This document shows, one piece after another, positions 5,778 to 7,555 of a DNA stretch of 7,555 nt. This DNA is from Promethearchaeia archaeon (GTDB lineage Archaea; Asgardarchaeota; Lokiarchaeia; Sigyniarchaeales; SOKP01). The number at the start of each line of letters is the position of its first letter. Within the stretch, counting starts at the first letter, position 1. The DNA lies in assembly GCA_029856445.1 (NCBI GenBank), contig JAHQWY010000182.1, positions 1 to 7,555 on the forward strand, written 5' to 3'. The position numbers and the translations under genes are program-made. The notes beneath the pieces are model-generated. The model worked only from the letters and a program-made list of their open reading frames with translations, was not told the DNA's origin and did not search any database.

Positions 5778-6599
5778 TCAATAACCCCTTATACCTAATT
5801 TTTTAAATATTATATTAAAAATATACACACACATAATTGGGAAGATTAATAGAGATGAAATAAATATAAAGGCATGTGTAGGATTGGAATAAACAGTTAA
5901 AATAAAATTATTATCAAGCCATATCAAACGAATCAGGTCGATCAAATAATAAATTGGGTTTATACGAATAATATTTTGGATCTCTATTGGGAATAAAAGA
6001 AAAGGATATGTTACACAACTAAACCAAAAAACAAGTCTTACGCTAAACTCAAAAAGATATAATAAATTTTCATTTGAAATAGCAAATACACCTAAAAATA
6101 AACCTAATCCCGAAAATACTATTCCAATACCGAAAAATAATAGAATTATTATCATAATTGTAGGTATTGAGAGGGGGAAAAAAATGAGCATTATTACGAA
6201 AAATATTGTAAAAGGCACAAGAATCCCTATGAATTCAGAAAGAATGTAACCAAATAACAAATAAAATCTATTAAATGGGGCAGTTATAAGAGCAGGAAGT
6301 GTTTTCCAGTATTTTTCTCTTAATAAGTATTTTGGTATGTAAGTTATCATAGATTGCATAATCATTATTATATATCCTGTAAAAATAAATATCATATAGT
6401 TCTTTGAAGTCCACGGAGCAATAGCAATATCAAAATCAAAGAATTTATCCAAGACAATAATTGGCATTAATAAAGTGATAATAGGAATAAACCACCTGAG
6501 AATCACATCATACTTGAATCTGAATTCTATTAGCAGATTTTTTTCTGCTATTGCATACGTTTTTGCGAAAATCCTTCGAATTTTTTTACTACTTATCAT
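5778..6599 (-). CDS. ABC-2 type transporter permease subunit
   Basis: This 273-residue integral membrane protein has about six hydrophobic segments (near 33-50, 68-88, 113-140, 146-172, 185-204 and 244-266), the ABC-2 permease topology. A polar, basic loop between segments 2 and 3 (REKYWKTLPALITAPFNR, 94-111) fits the ABC-2 cytoplasmic coupling region, and NPIYYLIDLIRLIW (214-227) matches the conserved 'NPxxYLxxxxR' block before the last segment. It would form a dimeric channel with two copies of the ATPase encoded immediately after it. Its ATG follows the upstream TAA with no gap, and AGGAGGG (6611-6605) lies 5 nt before it; its TGA is one base from the ATPase start, so the genes are almost certainly co-translated. 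The length suits DrrB/YadH-like and TagG/Wzm-like permeases alike, so glycan export cannot be asserted from this subunit alone. Confidence 0.9.
   Translation of the reverse strand: MISSKKIRRIFAKTYAIAEKNLLIEFRFKYDVILRWFIPIITLLMPIIVLDKFFDFDIAIAPWTSKNYMIFIFTGYIIMIMQSMITYIPKYLLREKYWKTLPALITAPFNRFYLLFGYILSEFIGILVPFTIFFVIMLIFFPLSIPTIMIIILLFFGIGIVFSGLGLFLGVFAISNENLLYLFEFSVRLVFWFSCVTYPFLLFPIEIQNIIRINPIYYLIDLIRLIWLDNNFILTVYSNPTHAFIFISSLLIFPIMCVYIFNIIFKKLGIRGY
5785..5790 (-). promoter_or_regulatory. Shine-Dalgarno AAGGGG supporting the TTG start of the ATPase gene
   Basis: On the - strand, AAGGGG (5790-5785) lies 8 nt before TTG at 5776. It supports TTG as the start, since no ATG or GTG occurs between the upstream in-frame stop and that codon. 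Confidence 0.65.
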
Positions 6600-7555
6600 T
6601 TATACCCTCCTCTTCTTTATTAATGATTCATACTCTTGATACAATTTTTTTCCATGAACATCCCAACTAAAGGAGTTAATAATGAAATTTCTATTTATTT
6701 CTCCACCAATTTCAAGTTCTTTAGGATGGTTATAATAATATAATATCCCTTCGAACAATTGTTGAGGGTTATTTGTATCCACTAAAATACTTCCCTTATC
6801 TTGAGCTAACTCTAAATTACCACCTATTCTTGTTAATATTACAGCTAATTTCATACTCATTGCTTCTAATACTACATTTGGTAATCCTTCAGTTACTGAG
6901 GGGAAGACTAACACATCAGCTTTTTGCATGTAATTTGGAATTTTTCTGTAATCAATCCAACCCAATAAATCCACACAGTCTTCTAATTCATATTTTTTAA
7001 TTAACTCAACAAGTAATTTTCTTAAAGGACCGCCCCCAATTAATGTTAAATGAAACTTGATATTATTATCTTTTAATTTTTTACATGCTTCAATGATATG
7101 ATGTTGTCCTTTTCTGACATGAAATCTTCCTACATGTAATATTTCTAATGGATATTGGCTCGAAAAAAAAATTTTTTCTCTTGGATTAAAGTAATTGAAA
7201 TTTATTCCATTGTAAATTACTTTAACTTTATTTCGTTTTGTTTTAAATCTTAAGAAATTATCTCTCGTAGATTTGCTTACTGTTATAATCCTATCATTTA
7301 ACTTACCAGCTATTAATAATAACATTTTACTTTTAGCACTATGGAACGGAAAATAATTCACATCTTCCCCCCTACCGTGTAAAATAGTCGGTATTCTGAA
7401 AATTTTTGCGAAAAAATTAATAATTATTGATGGAACAACGTAATGTGAGTGCACGACATGTGGCTTAAATTTAGTAAAAATTTTTATCATATCTTTTAAA
7501 AAAAGAAAATTTCTATAAGATTTCCTGTTAACTCGTAAGATTCTGTCATTAATTT
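6600..7555 (-). CDS. GT4 family glycosyltransferase, 5' partial (continues beyond the window)
   Basis: At least 317 residues are visible, ending at TAA 6602-6600. The frame stays open past the Met at 7490 to the window edge (INDRILRVNRK... then FLFLKDMIK), and this extension fits the acceptor-domain helix that precedes KPHVVHSHYV in GT4 enzymes, so the Met at 7490 is internal and the true start lies outside. Numbered from that internal Met: HVVHSHY (11-17), HGRGED (38-43), ITVSKSTRDN (69-78), IYNGIN (92-97), HVGRFHVRKGQ (119-129), IGGGPL (151-156) and the nucleotide-binding E-x7-E, EGLPNVVLE, with E201 and E209. It is a retaining-type, cytosolic or membrane-associated GT-B enzyme using a nucleotide-sugar donor. 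It is the first visible gene of the - strand operon and abuts the permease ATG, linking glycan assembly with the transporter. Donor and acceptor are unknown. Confidence 0.92.
   Translation of the reverse strand, partial: INDRILRVNRKSYRNFLFLKDMIKIFTKFKPHVVHSHYVVPSIIINFFAKIFRIPTILHGRGEDVNYFPFHSAKSKMLLLIAGKLNDRIITVSKSTRDNFLRFKTKRNKVKVIYNGINFNYFNPREKIFFSSQYPLEILHVGRFHVRKGQHHIIEACKKLKDNNIKFHLTLIGGGPLRKLLVELIKKYELEDCVDLLGWIDYRKIPNYMQKADVLVFPSVTEGLPNVVLEAMSMKLAVILTRIGGNLELAQDKGSILVDTNNPQQLFEGILYYYNHPKELEIGGEINRNFIINSFSWDVHGKKLYQEYESLIKKRRV
6605..6611 (-). promoter_or_regulatory. Shine-Dalgarno AGGAGGG for the permease gene
   Basis: AGGAGGG on the - strand (6611-6605) is 5 nt before the ATG at 6599, inside the end of the glycosyltransferase gene. 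It fixes the permease start and shows that this genome uses strong anti-SD pairing for translationally coupled genes. Confidence 0.75.

Noticed and set aside
6773..7000. Leu-rich open frame of 75 codons on the + strand
   Set aside because: It is antisense to the E-x7-E region of the GT4 gene; no SD and no family features.
1..7555. CRISPR array, tRNA/rRNA genes, insertion sequences or transposase genes
   Set aside because: I saw no regularly spaced repeats, no tRNA-like T-loop or rRNA stretches, and no transposase motifs or terminal inverted repeats.

Overview
This window is a piece of a surface-polysaccharide (capsule, O-antigen or other glycoconjugate) locus from an AT-rich prokaryote; GC is about 30% by eye. 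Genes are tightly packed, often with Shine-Dalgarno sequences 5-8 nt before the start codon. The lineage cannot be fixed from the sequence. The ABC transporter pair has features I associate with archaeal and deep-branching bacterial ABC-2 systems, so both a low-GC bacterium and an archaeon remain possible.

Layout. There are two convergent units. The + strand unit (1-4812) starts with the C-terminal end of an extended SDR sugar-nucleotide epimerase (1-180). A 179-nt gap follows, holding a conspicuous set of inverted and direct repeats (201-249). Next come a UDP-HexNAc 2-epimerase of the CapG/FnlC/WbjD type (360-1439), a UDP-GlcNAc 4,6-dehydratase/epimerase of the CapE/FnlA/WbjB type (1440-2432), an RmlD/WbvR-like reductase (2428-3270), a decayed N-terminal half of another SDR epimerase (about 3272-3604), and a GT4-like glycosyltransferase (3604-4812). 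The - strand unit, read from 7555 down to 4862, holds a GT4 glycosyltransferase whose N-terminus lies outside the window, an ABC-2 permease and a DrrA/CcmA-type ABC ATPase, with 0-1 nt between genes.

How they work together. The dehydratase, reductase and 2-epimerase form the three-step route from UDP-GlcNAc to a UDP-2-acetamido-2,6-dideoxy-L-hexose. UDP-L-QuiNAc is favoured over UDP-L-FucNAc because the reductase is a plain RmlD-like protein of about 280 residues with no cupin tail. The two glycosyltransferases would use this or other activated sugars. The ABC pair may export a product, but its ATPase lacks the carbohydrate-binding tail of classical O-antigen exporters, so its substrate is open.

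Most notable points: an apparent ATT start codon behind a perfect AGGAGGT for the reductase; an SDR pseudogene readable in one frame through three internal stops; mutually exclusive hairpins ahead of the 2-epimerase; and a Tyr-containing YxxxK in a dehydratase whose close relatives usually carry Met there. I did not find a convincing wholly new system.
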